From Asaia bogorensis NBRC 16594 (GTDB taxonomy: Bacteria; Pseudomonadota; Alphaproteobacteria; Acetobacterales; Acetobacteraceae): 64,000 nt of DNA. The notes beneath the pieces were generated by a model, which saw only the letters and a list, made by a program, of their open reading frames with translations, was not told the origin of the DNA and searched no databases. The stretch is from contig NZ_AP014690.1 of NCBI RefSeq assembly GCF_001547995.1, positions 310,001 through 374,000 on the forward strand, given 5' to 3'. The number at the start of each line of letters is the position of its first letter. Within the stretch, counting starts at the first letter, position 1. Shown here piece by piece: positions 8,736-17,989 of this stretch. The position numbers and the translations under genes are program-made.

Positions 8736-9388
8736 CCAAACCGACTGCCGATCTCGTGGCGCTGGATGCCGCCCGCCACAAGGGGCAGGGTGGCGAGCGC
8801 CCCATCGCACCGATTGCCAGGCCGGATGATGCCGAGACACGCATCGCCGGTGCCGTGCGCGAAATTCTTGAGGCTCTTGGTGAGGATCCTGACCGGGAAG
8901 GGCTGTTCGAGACGCCGGGTCGTGTGGCGCGCATGTATCTGGACGTGCTGGGTGGCTTGCATGAGGACCCGCGCGACCATCTGCACAAGCAGTTTCTGGC
9001 GGACCAGCATGAAGGGGCAGTTATCGTGCGCGATATCGGCTTCCATTCGATGTGCGAGCACCACCTCCTGCCGTTTTTCGGCAAGGCTCATGTGGCCTAT
9101 CTGCCTGAGGGCGGGCGCCTGACCGGGCTGAGCAAGATTGCGCGCACGGTCAATGTTCTGGCCCGTCGCCCCCAGTTGCAGGAGCGCCTGACAGACCAGA
9201 TAGCCGCGTCCATCATCGAGGTTCTCGAACCCAAGGCAGTCATGGTGCTGGTCGAGGCCGAGCACATGTGCATGGCCATGCGCGGCATACGCAATGTCGG
9301 CAGTCGTACGGTTACGACAGTTGTGCGTGGCACCTGGCAGCGTGATGCGGCGTTACGTGCCGAGATCATGTCCTTGCTCAAGGGCTGA
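8732..9388 (+). CDS. folE: GTP cyclohydrolase I
   Basis: The 218-residue FolE converts GTP to 7,8-dihydroneopterin triphosphate, the entry step to folate and, in many bacteria, to queuosine. The core shows [24 protein letters not shown], the zinc and catalytic motif [10 protein letters not shown] near residue 110, [16 protein letters not shown] and [11 protein letters not shown] with the third zinc ligand near 179. The N-terminal 35 residues are poorly conserved. ATG 8732 overlaps the folBK stop (ATGA); a frame-open start 21 bases earlier lacks context. It closes the fol operon and may also feed the queDCE genes at 17 kb. Confidence 0.96.
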   Translation: MTKPTADLVALDAARHKGQGGERPIAPIARPDDAETRIAGAVREILEALGEDPDREGLFETPGRVARMYLDVLGGLHEDPRDHLHKQFLADQHEGAVIVRDIGFHSMCEHHLLPFFGKAHVAYLPEGGRLTGLSKIARTVNVLARRPQLQERLTDQIAASIIEVLEPKAVMVLVEAEHMCMAMRGIRNVGSRTVTTVVRGTWQRDAALRAEIMSLLKG

Positions 9389-9454
9389 ACGTCACGCTGC
9401 TGTGGTTTGACGCGAGAGCCCTGATCGCCTTGATGACGGACAGGAAGAGGGAAT

Positions 9455-10633
9455 ATGAAAACACGTCTGACCCTGTGTACCCTTGCGCTGTCTCTCGCAG
9501 CCACACTTGTAGCGCCGCCCTCATACGGGGCTGACGACGCCTCCATGCCGGATATGACCGGCATGGGCGATCCGCCTGCCGACAGTATCGACGCTGGCTA
9601 CAAGCCCAGCGGCAATGTGACGGTCATCGGCCGGTTTCACGATGCCCAGCCCTCCGGCATCGCCATTCTGTCCGATCATCGCATGGTGCTGGGCTTTCCC
9701 CGCAGCCTGCACGATCATGATGGCCCCCGTCTTGCCCTTTACAGTCATGGCCAGCTCACGCCTTTCCCCGATGCTGAAAGCCAGGGAAGGTTTGTGTCGC
9801 CGCTGGGCATGACCGTCGATGCAAGCGGGCAGCTTTGGGTGCTGGATGAGGGTATTCTTGCAGAGAAGGGCACTGTGCCGGGGGCAGCGCGTCTGTTTCA
9901 TATCGACCCGGTAGCAGGCCGGATTGTGGAGGAGATCGCGCTCACGGCGCCGGCATTGCGCTCTGACAGCCATCCCAACGATGTTCGCATCGATCTGACG
10001 CATGGCGATCGGGGGACGGCGTTCATTACCGATTCTTCCCTGACCGTGCATCCTGCGTTGATCGTGGTCGACATCGCCACCGGCCATCAGCGTCGCCTTC
10101 TGGCTGATACAGAGCCGGTCATGCCCCGTCATGGCTTCATGGCCGTGCTCGATGGCAAGGCCTCGCGGTACAACCCGGACAAGCCGACAATGGCGCAGGC
10201 AGGCGCCAACGGGATCGGGCTGAGTGCCGATCAGCAAACGCTTTTCTGGCAGCCTCTGACCAGCCGTGAACTCTACTCAGCCCCGACAGCCGTTCTGGCA
10301 GACCCACGGGCGACCGAAACCGAAATCGAGTTCAGCGTGAAGGATGAGGGCGAGGCAGGCATGGGTGATGGCATGGCCACCGCTCCCGATGGACGCCTTT
10401 TCCTGACCGATATCGAGCGTCACGGTATCCTGCAAAGGGCGCCGGATGGCACGATTTCTGTTGTTGCCCATGACCCGAGACTGATCGCCCCTGATGGTCT
10501 GGCCTATCAGGGCAACGCACTCTATGCGACGATCGGCCAATGGTCGCGTCAGCCTGCTTTCCATAATGGGGTAAACCAGGAGCAGCGCCCCTGGCTTGTG
10601 GTCAAGATCACCCTGCCATCCCCGGCACCCTGA
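9455..10633 (+). CDS. Secreted royal-jelly/yellow-family beta-propeller protein
   Basis: The 392-residue product begins with a Sec signal peptide (MKTRLTLCTLALSLAATLVAPPSYGA) and is predicted periplasmic or secreted. The mature part resembles the major royal jelly protein/yellow family: GFPRSLHDHDGP near residue 80, LWVLDEG near 126, SHPNDVRIDL near 172, GANGIGLSADQQTLFWQPLTSRELY near 248, DGMATAPDGRLFLTDIE near 305 and APDGLAYQGNALY. Bacterial members are six-bladed propellers of mostly unknown activity, sometimes annotated as lactonase-like. A GAGGG site precedes the ATG. It follows folE by 66 bases on the same strand but is functionally unrelated, and probably has its own promoter. Confidence 0.8.
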   Translation: MKTRLTLCTLALSLAATLVAPPSYGADDASMPDMTGMGDPPADSIDAGYKPSGNVTVIGRFHDAQPSGIAILSDHRMVLGFPRSLHDHDGPRLALYSHGQLTPFPDAESQGRFVSPLGMTVDASGQLWVLDEGILAEKGTVPGAARLFHIDPVAGRIVEEIALTAPALRSDSHPNDVRIDLTHGDRGTAFITDSSLTVHPALIVVDIATGHQRRLLADTEPVMPRHGFMAVLDGKASRYNPDKPTMAQAGANGIGLSADQQTLFWQPLTSRELYSAPTAVLADPRATETEIEFSVKDEGEAGMGDGMATAPDGRLFLTDIERHGILQRAPDGTISVVAHDPRLIAPDGLAYQGNALYATIGQWSRQPAFHNGVNQEQRPWLVVKITLPSPAP

Positions 10634-10706
10634 GAACGTTACGGGCTGGACCGCTTACAGCCGTGTGAATTTGCCTGTTCTGGTGTTTTTATCTCTTCGT
10701 GGTCGC

Positions 10707-11423
10707 TCAGTTATCGGTGTTGAGCGACCACGACGCGGCTGTGACACGGCTGTCAGTCATCAGACTGGCGACAAGCTGTTCCAGCGCAGCGGGGCCATTC
10801 GATGACACCATGAGGGAAATGGCGATGGCAGTCTGGTCGTCTTTCTCATCGCTGAGCGCCAGTTTGCCGATCGTATAATCGGCCTCTTCCAGACGTTCCT
10901 TGATCAGCGCCGTCACCGTCTGGATATCGAGCGCGCAGGTGACGATGCGCAGAGCGTATCCCGTCTCCATGGTCTTGGCCTGCAAGGGAATACGATCGAT
11001 GGCTCTCACGATCGGTCTCAGAAGGGTATTGCCTGCGATGATGAAGAAGGTGAGCAGGAACCCTTCTGCCAGCATATCGCTGCCTACGCACGCGCCTACC
11101 GCTGCCGAACACCAGAGCGTGGCGGCCGTGTTCATGCCGCGTACATTCGCCCCTTCTTTGATGATCGCACCGGCCCCCAGAAAGCCGATGCCTGACACGA
11201 CATAGGCAATAACCCGCAGGGATTCGACATCGCCGGCAATACGCTGCGCCAGATCGACGAAAGCCGCGCCCCCAAGCGCCACCAGCGCATTGGTGCGCAC
11301 ACCGGCTGTTCGCTGTCGGTATTGCCGCTCGGCACCGATCAGGGTGCCGAACACGAAGGCGCTGAGCAGGCTGATGCTCGAATCAGTGAAGGAATGAAGG
11401 TCGAACGTTTCGATAAAGCGCAT
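10707..11423 (-). CDS. MgtC/SapB family membrane protein
   Basis: The 238-residue protein has the MgtC architecture. Hydrophobic helices occupy roughly residues 18-150, with the hallmark FGTLIGAERQYRQRTAGVRTNALVALGGA, GIGFLGAGAIIKEG and RGMNTAATLWCSAAVG stretches. A soluble ACT-like C-terminal domain runs from about 160. MgtC proteins modulate F-type ATPase and growth under low magnesium in pathogens; the role in environmental bacteria is unsettled. GGAG lies seven bases before the ATG. A 9-base-pair inverted repeat (10702-10729) covers the stop codon but is not followed by T residues. The gene lies downstream of, and codirectional with, the SDR at 11548. Confidence 0.9.
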   Translation of the reverse strand: MRFIETFDLHSFTDSSISLLSAFVFGTLIGAERQYRQRTAGVRTNALVALGGAAFVDLAQRIAGDVESLRVIAYVVSGIGFLGAGAIIKEGANVRGMNTAATLWCSAAVGACVGSDMLAEGFLLTFFIIAGNTLLRPIVRAIDRIPLQAKTMETGYALRIVTCALDIQTVTALIKERLEEADYTIGKLALSDEKDDQTAIAISLMVSSNGPAALEQLVASLMTDSRVTAASWSLNTDN

Positions 11424-11547
11424 CGGGCGCTCCAGTCTTGATCATGGGCTGGTCCGGCCTGTCTAGAACATGGCGCTAGGCAAGGGGAATATCTGTAAAC
11501 GTGCTTTGTGCAGCTGGCCGATATCTGGTCTGGACGTTCTGAGGCTC

Positions 11548-12327
11548 TCAGCCTGGCTGGGCGGCAGAACCAGCAAGCAGACCGCCATCAATCGAGAATT
11601 CCGACCCCGTTATGTAGCCTGATTCATCGGAAGCCAGCATGACACAGAGTGAGGCTACCTCATCGACCGTTCCAAAGCGCCTGAGTGGCGTATCGGCAAC
11701 CAGCGCTGCCATACGCATTTCGCGGTCAGGGCCCTCTCCCAGCATGGCATCCCATATCGGGGTCAGAATGGCGGCCGGGTGTACGGAGTTGCAGCGTATC
11801 GCCCAGCCTTTCTGCGCGGCATAGAGCGCGACCGTCTTGCTGTGGTTGCGTATGGCGGCCTTGGATGAGGCATAGGCCGCTGCGGCGGGTATACCGACGA
11901 GCCCGGAGCGCGATGAAATGTTGATGATGGAGCCCGTGCCCCTGCCGCCCATCTGGCGCAGGGCGTAGCGACACCCCAGAAAGGTACCATCCAGATTGGT
12001 GGCATGGACGGCGTGCCAGTCGGCAAGGGTGGCATGTTCGGGGTTATGCGCCACCATGCCCTGCTCGAAGCCGGTAATTCCCGCATTATTCACAACGATA
12101 TCGGGTTCAGGACAAAGGGTTTCGAGCGCAAGCCAGTCAGCCTCGCGCCGCACATCAAGCGGTATGAAACGACATGACAGCACCTCGGCAGATTGCTCGC
12201 CGTTTTCGCGGTCGATATCGGTCATGATCACCTTGCAGCCTTCGTCACGAAAATGCCGGGCGATGGCCAGCCCGATGCCGCGGGCCGCCCCGGTGATAAC
12301 GGCGGTTTTGTTTTCGAGACGGCGCAT
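11548..12327 (-). CDS. SDR-family oxidoreductase
   Basis: A 259-residue classical SDR with TGAARGIG at residues 12-19, an Asp (D37, in the TDID stretch) at the end of beta-2 favouring NAD, NNAG at 80-83, Ser138/139 and Tyr152-x3-Lys156, ending in the usual [11 protein letters not shown]. It most resembles cyclohexanol/secondary-alcohol dehydrogenases and other alcohol or sugar SDRs in general, and the substrate cannot be told from sequence. AGGAG lies upstream of the ATG at correct spacing. It diverges from the 12426 gene and is followed at 125 bases by mgtC, so a shared transcript is possible but not indicated. Confidence 0.85.
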   Translation of the reverse strand: MRRLENKTAVITGAARGIGLAIARHFRDEGCKVIMTDIDRENGEQSAEVLSCRFIPLDVRREADWLALETLCPEPDIVVNNAGITGFEQGMVAHNPEHATLADWHAVHATNLDGTFLGCRYALRQMGGRGTGSIINISSRSGLVGIPAAAAYASSKAAIRNHSKTVALYAAQKGWAIRCNSVHPAAILTPIWDAMLGEGPDREMRMAALVADTPLRRFGTVDEVASLCVMLASDESGYITGSEFSIDGGLLAGSAAQPG

Positions 12328-12425
12328 GGCTTTCTCCTGCTCTCAGGATCTATGTTCCGGTTGTTTCCCGGCTGGATCATACAGGCTCCCGTCAGAACAG
12401 GCTTAAACAAACAGGAGTGGGTTGG

Positions 12426-13013
12426 ATGACAGGGCTGCGAACGCATCGGTCGCGCGGGGATACGGAGAATTCCACCCTGGGACATGCGGATTTTCGGGAA
12501 GAGCATGCGCGTGTCATCGAAGCTGATGCAAAATCCTGTCTGGATGCAGCCGAGGCCTTTGAGATCGATCAGGACTGGCTGATCAGGCTTTGCCTCGCCT
12601 TGCGCGATCTGCCCGGCAGGGTGCTCAAGGGACGAGAGGCTCATCGTTTCAGCAAGAAGAGCTTCGTCTTTCTCGGTCGGGAAGGGGACAGGTTCCTGCG
12701 TTATGGGCTCAGCGGGCAATTCTGGCGTGCGGATTACGGCCTGTCCAAAAGTGGGATGTGTACGCCAGAGGCATGGCAGGCGGCGTGTGGCCTGACCCGC
12801 CTCCTGCTGGAGTTTGAGGCTCACCCTGACGGACCAGACCGGACATATCTCGTAACCCGTACTCTCATTGCATGCCCGGATGAGGCAGAGCGGCGGCAAA
12901 TGGCGCTCTACTGGGCTCTCATACGTCCTGTCAGTGGCTTGATCAGGCACCGTATCCTGCGTGGAATTGCGCACCAGGTCAGCAGGATGACGGACAACAA
13001 ACATTCTTATTGA
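12426..13013 (+). CDS. Conserved hypothetical protein (195 aa)
   Basis: I recognise the pattern but cannot name the family with certainty. The sequence contains LALRDLPGRVLKGRE, a block around residues 70-135 of alternating strands (FVFLGREGDRFLRYGLSGQFWR) and a helical ending (MALYWALIRPVSGLIRHRILRGIAHQV). That ending is typical of a widespread family of uncharacterised actinobacterial and proteobacterial proteins that I associate with an SRPBCC-like fold. No signal peptide or membrane helix is visible. ATG 12426 is preceded by CAGGAG nine bases away; a GTG at 12417 lies inside that site and is rejected. It is divergent from the SDR gene. Confidence 0.7.
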   Translation: MTGLRTHRSRGDTENSTLGHADFREEHARVIEADAKSCLDAAEAFEIDQDWLIRLCLALRDLPGRVLKGREAHRFSKKSFVFLGREGDRFLRYGLSGQFWRADYGLSKSGMCTPEAWQAACGLTRLLLEFEAHPDGPDRTYLVTRTLIACPDEAERRQMALYWALIRPVSGLIRHRILRGIAHQVSRMTDNKHSY

Positions 13014-13310
13014 TCACGATGGAACACGACGCGGTCGCTCGACCGGAATGCCCTGGACGAGATCTCAAATAAATAATCATTACGATTGGTTATCATGGCC
13101 ATATGGAAATGGCTGGGTCCCATTCAGAGTGCCTGAAATAGTTTATATACAGAACAAACAAGCAGGAATGTCGCATGCACCATGCGAAATCGCTTGTCAT
13201 GCAGCGACATAATCCTCTATCACGGCGCCGTTACCGTTAAATATCAGGATATTCTCCCATATTTTGGTGAGTATTAATTAATATCCATTAATTATCGTTA
13301 AGGAGCAGCC
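13014..13310. other. AT-rich leader of the Hint-protein gene with hairpin and Fur-like site
   Basis: The 297 bases are far richer in A and T than the flanks. A Fur-like AAATAATCATTACGATT lies at 13071-13087 (10 of 14 matches to the core). A structured inverted repeat spans 13170-13208: GTCGCaTGCA pairs with TGCAGCGAC, one base bulged, with a smaller GCGA/TCGC pair inside. The last 60 bases are nearly all A/T up to the ribosome site AGGAG at 13301. The promoter probably lies in 13120-13160, leaving a long 5' untranslated region containing the hairpin. Confidence 0.45.
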
Positions 13311-15596
13311 TTGCCTATTCGCCGTACAACAAGTGGCGCCACGATCACCAGTGGGGCGACCAATTACGTCACTGGCGGTCAGGTGACGTCGGGCGATCTT
13401 GTTTACGGCCTTAATGGCGGCACCGATTATCCGGCGGTCGATCTCGCCTCGGGTGGTACCATATCAGGGGCAACGGTTCTCTCCGGTGGCGTGGTTGCTG
13501 CTGCCGCCAATGGCACGACTTACGGCGGTACGGCTTATGAGAGCGGGTCGTTTGCGGCGCTCAATCAGGGTGTGGTCATCAGCGCGACCATCACCTCACG
13601 CGCTGGTCTCGCTGTTGGTAACTTGTCCGGTTACAACGGCGCACAGGCCAGTGCGATTGCCCCTCATGTGCTCAATGGCGGTCAGGCGATTGTTGGCGGC
13701 GGGTTCACTATCAAGGGCCAGACCTTTGCCGGATCCGGGGTTGTTTCCGGCGGGACTTTCGAGGTGGGCTCGACCGAACAGCTTGCCAGCGGCGGGACGG
13801 ATATCGGCGGTATCTTTGGCGGCACACAGGTTGTCTCGTCGGGTGCTCTGGCAGTCCGGGGTATTTTCAGTGCGGGCGTGCAGCTGGTGCAGGGTGGCCT
13901 GGCGTCGAGCTCGGTTGTCTCCGCCGGTGGAACGGTTGTCGCAGGAAGCGGGGGCACGATCAGTGGCCTGACGATCGGGAGTGGCGGCACCGGGCTGACG
14001 CTATCGGGTGGTCTTGTCGTCAATCAGCTTGTCGCTGCACGCGGTCTGGCCGTCGTGTCATCTGGCGGCGTAGTCAGTGGTGCCACAATCGCGTCCGGTG
14101 GGTCGGAAACTGTTCTTTCCGGCGGGGTGGTCAGCGGCGCGACCATTCTCTCGGGTGGAACCCAGAGCGTGTCTTCAGGAGCTACAGTCCAGAAGGCCGT
14201 CATCTCCGCCGGTGGCTCCATGATCGTGGCATCCGGGGCGACCATCGCTGGCCTGGTGGTGGCCGGCGCGACGTCCAGCACGGGGGCAGCGGGATTGCTG
14301 ACAGTCTCACCCGGTGCTGTTCTCACCAATCTGAGCGTCGGGTGGCGTGGACGTATCGATATCGAGGGACTGGCGTACAAACCGGGCGGCAAGATCACAG
14401 TCAGCAACGGTATCCTGACAGTCACCCACTCAGACGGCACGAGCTGGTCCACGGCGCTCACTGGCTCGTACAAGGCGGGTGATTTCCATCTGGAAGCCGA
14501 TAGCGATGGCAGTACCGAACTCGTCTATGACAAGTGCTTCCTGGCTGGCACCATGATCCGCACGCCTGAGGGCGAGCGGGCGGTTGAGACATTGCGCGTT
14601 GGTGATCTGGTCTCGGTGAATGGTGCTGGCGGGTCCAATATCCGTCGGATCGAGTGGGTCGGTTCGGCTGAAATCGTGGTTGACCCGGCGCGTTCTGATG
14701 ATGTTGCGGGATACCCTATTCGCTTTAGGGCCGGGGCTCTGGGCGGTGGCGTTCCAGATCGTGATCTCTTCATTACGCCCGAGCACTGCGTCTATATTGA
14801 GGGGGCTCTGGTACCGGCGCGCATGCTGGTCAATGGTCACAGCATTGCCTATGACCGTACGCGGACCCGCTTCAAGATCTATCATTTTCGTACCGAGACC
14901 CATGCGATTGTCTGGTCGAACAATATGCCGACCGAGACCCTTCTCGATCATGGCGAGATCATGGGTCTGAAGCCCCATGAGGCGCCAATATCTGCGATTT
15001 CGGCAGGGATACCTGTCGCGCGGGGGGACGTCACAGGCAGCCCCCTTCCGCTGCTTCCGGCTATTGCAGAACCCGAGAGAGCTGCTCCCTTGCGTGTCGA
15101 GCGCAGCTTTGTCGAGCCCCTGCACCGTTCACTGGCCGATCGAGCAAGCCTGTTGTCATCCGAAGCCCCGCGGGAAGGAAGTGCGACGGGTCATGAAGAT
15201 GCCGAGCTGCATCTTGTGAGTGCCGATGGACAGATCATCAAGCCGGTCAGGCGAATCGATGATATGGTGATCTTCCAGATCCCGTCCGAACTGGAGGAGG
15301 TCCGCATACGCTCACGTGCAGCTCGTCCCGATATGGCCGAGGGGCCGTTTGTGGATGACAGGCGCCATCTTGGCGTGCTGGTGGGCGATGTCCATTTCTG
15401 GGATAGCTGCGGCATGACCCGGATCGACACCCATCTGAGCGATGCTGCCCTCGAGGGTTGGAATGGGCTCGAAGCGGCCCCGATGCGCTGGACCGGAGGC
15501 AATGCACGGCTACCTCTGGGGATGCGCCGGGCTGGGGCGCCGGGTGTGCTGGGCCTGACCATCAAGGCAACAGCACGATACGGCGCGGCTGCCTGA
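13311..15596 (+). CDS. Large Gly/Ser beta-repeat protein with Hint domain
   Basis: The 761-residue protein has three parts. Residues 1 to about 400 are imperfect repeats of about 20 residues of the type SGG..SGAT..SGG, as in AIDA-type autotransporter passengers, predicted to form a beta-helix. From Cys409 comes a Hint (hedgehog/intein) domain starting CFLAGTMIRTPEGE with RVGDLV, followed by ITPEHC.Y near residue 490 and a NMPTETLLDHGE ending near 550. The final 140 residues are the domain found alone at 473-913. There is no N-terminal signal peptide and no C-terminal barrel, so export, if any, would be by a non-classical or type I route. Translation starts at TTG with AGGAG five bases before it. 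Such proteins are common in acetic acid bacteria; their function is unknown. Confidence 0.85.
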   Translation: MPIRRTTSGATITSGATNYVTGGQVTSGDLVYGLNGGTDYPAVDLASGGTISGATVLSGGVVAAAANGTTYGGTAYESGSFAALNQGVVISATITSRAGLAVGNLSGYNGAQASAIAPHVLNGGQAIVGGGFTIKGQTFAGSGVVSGGTFEVGSTEQLASGGTDIGGIFGGTQVVSSGALAVRGIFSAGVQLVQGGLASSSVVSAGGTVVAGSGGTISGLTIGSGGTGLTLSGGLVVNQLVAARGLAVVSSGGVVSGATIASGGSETVLSGGVVSGATILSGGTQSVSSGATVQKAVISAGGSMIVASGATIAGLVVAGATSSTGAAGLLTVSPGAVLTNLSVGWRGRIDIEGLAYKPGGKITVSNGILTVTHSDGTSWSTALTGSYKAGDFHLEADSDGSTELVYDKCFLAGTMIRTPEGERAVETLRVGDLVSVNGAGGSNIRRIEWVGSAEIVVDPARSDDVAGYPIRFRAGALGGGVPDRDLFITPEHCVYIEGALVPARMLVNGHSIAYDRTRTRFKIYHFRTETHAIVWSNNMPTETLLDHGEIMGLKPHEAPISAISAGIPVARGDVTGSPLPLLPAIAEPERAAPLRVERSFVEPLHRSLADRASLLSSEAPREGSATGHEDAELHLVSADGQIIKPVRRIDDMVIFQIPSELEEVRIRSRAARPDMAEGPFVDDRRHLGVLVGDVHFWDSCGMTRIDTHLSDAALEGWNGLEAAPMRWTGGNARLPLGMRRAGAPGVLGLTIKATARYGAAA

Positions 15597-15618
15597 TGTA
15601 CTGGATCACGATGGGGCG

Positions 15619-16239
15619 TCAGGTAAAAAGCTGCTCCTGACGCTGCATATCGCGCCCGGCACGCAAGGCCGCGCCACGGCGGATATGGCGCGTCTGTGTG
15701 AGCCGCAGCAGCGCCTCGGGGTCGGCCAGGGCAAGCTGTCGTTGCAGGATATGGGCGGTGACATAGGCATCGGGTCCTGCCCGGTGGGCGGGTGAGGCAC
15801 TTGCGCGGTCCAGATCGAGCTTGAGCCAGTAGCGCAGGATCTGGTTTGTATGTCGTGGGGCGTCGGGCCAGAGTTTCTGACCGATACGCAGCGTACAGAG
15901 CCAGGGCAGACCTTCCGTCATCGTGTCGGTCAGAAAATGCCGCTCGAAAGCGATATGATGGGCGCAAAGCATGTCCGGCACGGGATTGCGCCGCACCAGC
16001 GCACTCAGGGTTTCCGGCGTGGCCGTGGGCAGTTCATCGGAAAAATCCTCGTCCATCAAATGGTGAACGGCCTGTGTCTCCGGTGTCAGCGGCGCCTTCG
16101 GTTTGAAGAGTTGCGTGTGGACAGGCTCGATCAGCCATGTATCGCCCTGCAGGACAAGATCGACCGAGCCGAACTCGATGACCTCAGAGGCGGTGGGGTG
16201 AGCCCCGGATGTTTCAAGATCAATAACGCGCAGTCTCAT
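15619..16239 (-). CDS. 3'-5' exonuclease, DnaQ/ExoX-like
   Basis: The 206-residue protein is a DEDDh exonuclease: Asp6-Leu-Glu-Thr (motif I), a middle HHIAFERHFL (motif II region, near residue 94) and HRAGPDAYVTA near 152, containing the His and Asp of motif III. The compact length and the short helical C-terminus match exodeoxyribonuclease X-type proteins rather than the polymerase III epsilon subunit. It probably degrades DNA 3' ends in repair or processing. The ribosome site is weak. It converges with the Hint gene, with only 22 bases between the stops. Confidence 0.85.
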   Translation of the reverse strand: MRLRVIDLETSGAHPTASEVIEFGSVDLVLQGDTWLIEPVHTQLFKPKAPLTPETQAVHHLMDEDFSDELPTATPETLSALVRRNPVPDMLCAHHIAFERHFLTDTMTEGLPWLCTLRIGQKLWPDAPRHTNQILRYWLKLDLDRASASPAHRAGPDAYVTAHILQRQLALADPEALLRLTQTRHIRRGAALRAGRDMQRQEQLFT

Positions 16240-16478
16240 GGCTCTGTTTAGACCTGTTTTTCTGATGGAGCGCGAGTCCTGAACGCCTGGTTTCTTGATC
16301 TGCCTCCCGTGACGTCAAGAAATTAAATCCTTCGATCCATCGATGATTCAGAACCGCTCAGGGCATTGGGCGTTAACGAGGCACGGGAACAAATCGATGG
16401 GCTCATGCCCCATTCTTTCATGGCAATGCCAGATTGGCGCCACGTTCCCTTGTTGTCGTTCCAGTGAAGGAGATAGTC

Positions 16479-16637
16479 ATGAGCAAGACGGTAACCCTGC
16501 CTCAGACTGAACTGCCCGCTAGCAGCGAGCCTGCCAAGCTGGGCGTAACATCACCACGTGACATCAAATCCGATGACCATGGCGCTTTTCGTGTCCATGT
16601 GCAGCTGCTCGGTCATGAGTGGTCACAGACGCATTGA
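16479..16637 (+). CDS. 52-residue hypothetical protein
   Basis: A short frame of 52 codons starts at ATG 16479, seven bases after a strong GAAGGAG ribosome site. The product is mostly polar with no membrane segment, ending in a HVQLLGHEWSQTH tail. Extension upstream to 16434 has no ribosome site. The 239-base gap before it is intergenic and holds nothing else I recognise. The strong start context supports a real small gene, but I know no family for it. Confidence 0.5.
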   Translation: MSKTVTLPQTELPASSEPAKLGVTSPRDIKSDDHGAFRVHVQLLGHEWSQTH

Positions 16638-16752
16638 TAGCCGGTGCCTGACCCGACTGTAACCGGTGAACCTCCGGACGACCAGGAGCGCGTTGTGTTG
16701 CCCAGCTTCGCTTGGAGCAGATATAGGCGGACCTGACGGGGCAGGCGTCTCG

Positions 16753-17301
16753 TCAGTTCTGCGTCAGAAGATCGGAAATCGTATCGTCCGCACGGTTCCA
16801 CCAACAGGACTCCGGAGGAGCTTCTGTCACCGGCAGGTAGAATTCAGGGCCGCCAGTCAGGCAGACCGTGTTGGTCGGTGTTTCCTCGAGTGACAGGCTG
16901 GTGCAGCATAGCACGTCACCATCAGCACGCAGGAAGGCCTGCAGCTTTGCATAGAGCAGTGCGGCCATCATTTCCGTGGTCGGATCCCCCGGTGTCACGA
17001 CCAGCCTGTCTGCCCGGGCGGGCTCATTGGTGAGAAACCAGCTCAGCAATGGATCTGATGAAGAAATCTGAAAGGCATGGTCGAGGCGTGTATCGATAAA
17101 ATCGTGCCAACGCCGTTTCGCGTCAGCAAACGGGATGACCATGTTCTGCGCGCCGTCCAGCCGTGCAGGTTCCCGAGCCTGCAACGTGACGGTCACGAAT
17201 TCATTATGGCCATGGGGAATGGCACAACGCTCCGAGCTACCGGCGATCAGCCGATGCCCCATGCTGAACCGCCTTGTGAAGCTTAGTTCAAGCGCTGACA
17301 T
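16753..17301 (-). CDS. queD: 6-carboxy-tetrahydropterin synthase-like (QueD)
   Basis: The 182-residue protein belongs to the PTPS/QueD family, which converts dihydroneopterin triphosphate to 6-carboxy-5,6,7,8-tetrahydropterin in queuosine precursor synthesis. Visible residues are the zinc histidines in MGHR (near 16) and the HGH of CAIPHGHNE (near 31), with the nucleophilic Cys before them, and an acidic LDHAF and PTTEMMA further on. It is longer and more divergent than standard QueD (about 120-150). The ATG at 17301 lies 14 bases inside the queC gene, so it is translationally coupled as the third gene of queE-queC-queD. Confidence 0.88.
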   Translation of the reverse strand: MSALELSFTRRFSMGHRLIAGSSERCAIPHGHNEFVTVTLQAREPARLDGAQNMVIPFADAKRRWHDFIDTRLDHAFQISSSDPLLSWFLTNEPARADRLVVTPGDPTTEMMAALLYAKLQAFLRADGDVLCCTSLSLEETPTNTVCLTGGPEFYLPVTEAPPESCWWNRADDTISDLLTQN

Positions 17302-17989
17302 AACTGGCCCATCCCTTGGCACGAAGCTCACAGGCAGGGCAGGTGCCACAGCCATAGCCCCAGTCATGCAGATGGGCGCGGTCGCCCATATAGCAGCTAT
17401 GGCTCTCACGATTGATGAGCGCCACCAGCCCGTCACCCCCGATACGCTCGGCCAGACGCCAGGTTTCCGCCTTGTCGAGCCACATCAGGGGCGTATGCAG
17501 CACAAAGCGTGTTTCCATGCCCAGATTGAGCGCGACCTGAAGGGCCTTGATGGTGTCATCGCGGCAATCAGGATAACCGGAGTAATCAGTCTCGCACACG
17601 CCTGTCACGATGTGTCGTGCGTTGCGCCGAACGCCAAGCGTCGCGGCAAAACTCAGGAAGAGCAGATTGCGCCCCGGCACGAAGGTTGAGGGCAGGCCGT
17701 TCTCGTTCATCTCGATCGCCGCTTCGCGCGTCAGGGCCGTTTCCGAAATCCGCCCCAGCACCGAGAGATCGAGCGTATGGTCCGGACCAAGACGCTCACG
17801 CCATTGCGGGTTCTGGCGCATCATGGCATCGCGCAAGGTATCGCGGCATTCCAGCTCGATCGCATGACGCTGGCCATAGGCGAAACCGAGAGTCTCGACA
17901 TGGGCAAAGCGGTCGAGCGCCCAGGCAAGACAGGTTGCCGAATCCTGCCCACCTGAGAAAAGAACGATGGCCGTGTCATCAGAGAGCAT
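17288..17989 (-). CDS. queC: 7-cyano-7-deazaguanine synthase
   Basis: QueC, 233 residues, makes preQ0 from 7-carboxy-7-deazaguanine, ammonia and ATP. The PP-loop motif [15 protein letters not shown] sits near residue 12, YGQRHAIE near 39 and the zinc-binding cysteines at the C-terminus (SCYMGD...[12 protein letters not shown]), all as expected. The start ATG shares one base with the TGA of queE. It is the middle gene of the preQ0 operon. No preQ1 riboswitch is visible upstream of the operon. Confidence 0.96.
   Translation of the reverse strand: MLSDDTAIVLFSGGQDSATCLAWALDRFAHVETLGFAYGQRHAIELECRDTLRDAMMRQNPQWRERLGPDHTLDLSVLGRISETALTREAAIEMNENGLPSTFVPGRNLLFLSFAATLGVRRNARHIVTGVCETDYSGYPDCRDDTIKALQVALNLGMETRFVLHTPLMWLDKAETWRLAERIGGDGLVALINRESHSCYMGDRAHLHDWGYGCGTCPACELRAKGWASYVSA

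Noticed and set aside
10702-10729. 9-base-pair inverted repeat over the mgtC stop codon as a terminator
   Set aside because: No T run on either strand, so only the pairing is certain.
13311-14500. Short direct repeats that might be a CRISPR array or tandem repeat element
   Set aside because: They are imperfect codon-level repeats of Gly/Ser-rich beta-repeat units in one long frame, without regular spacers.
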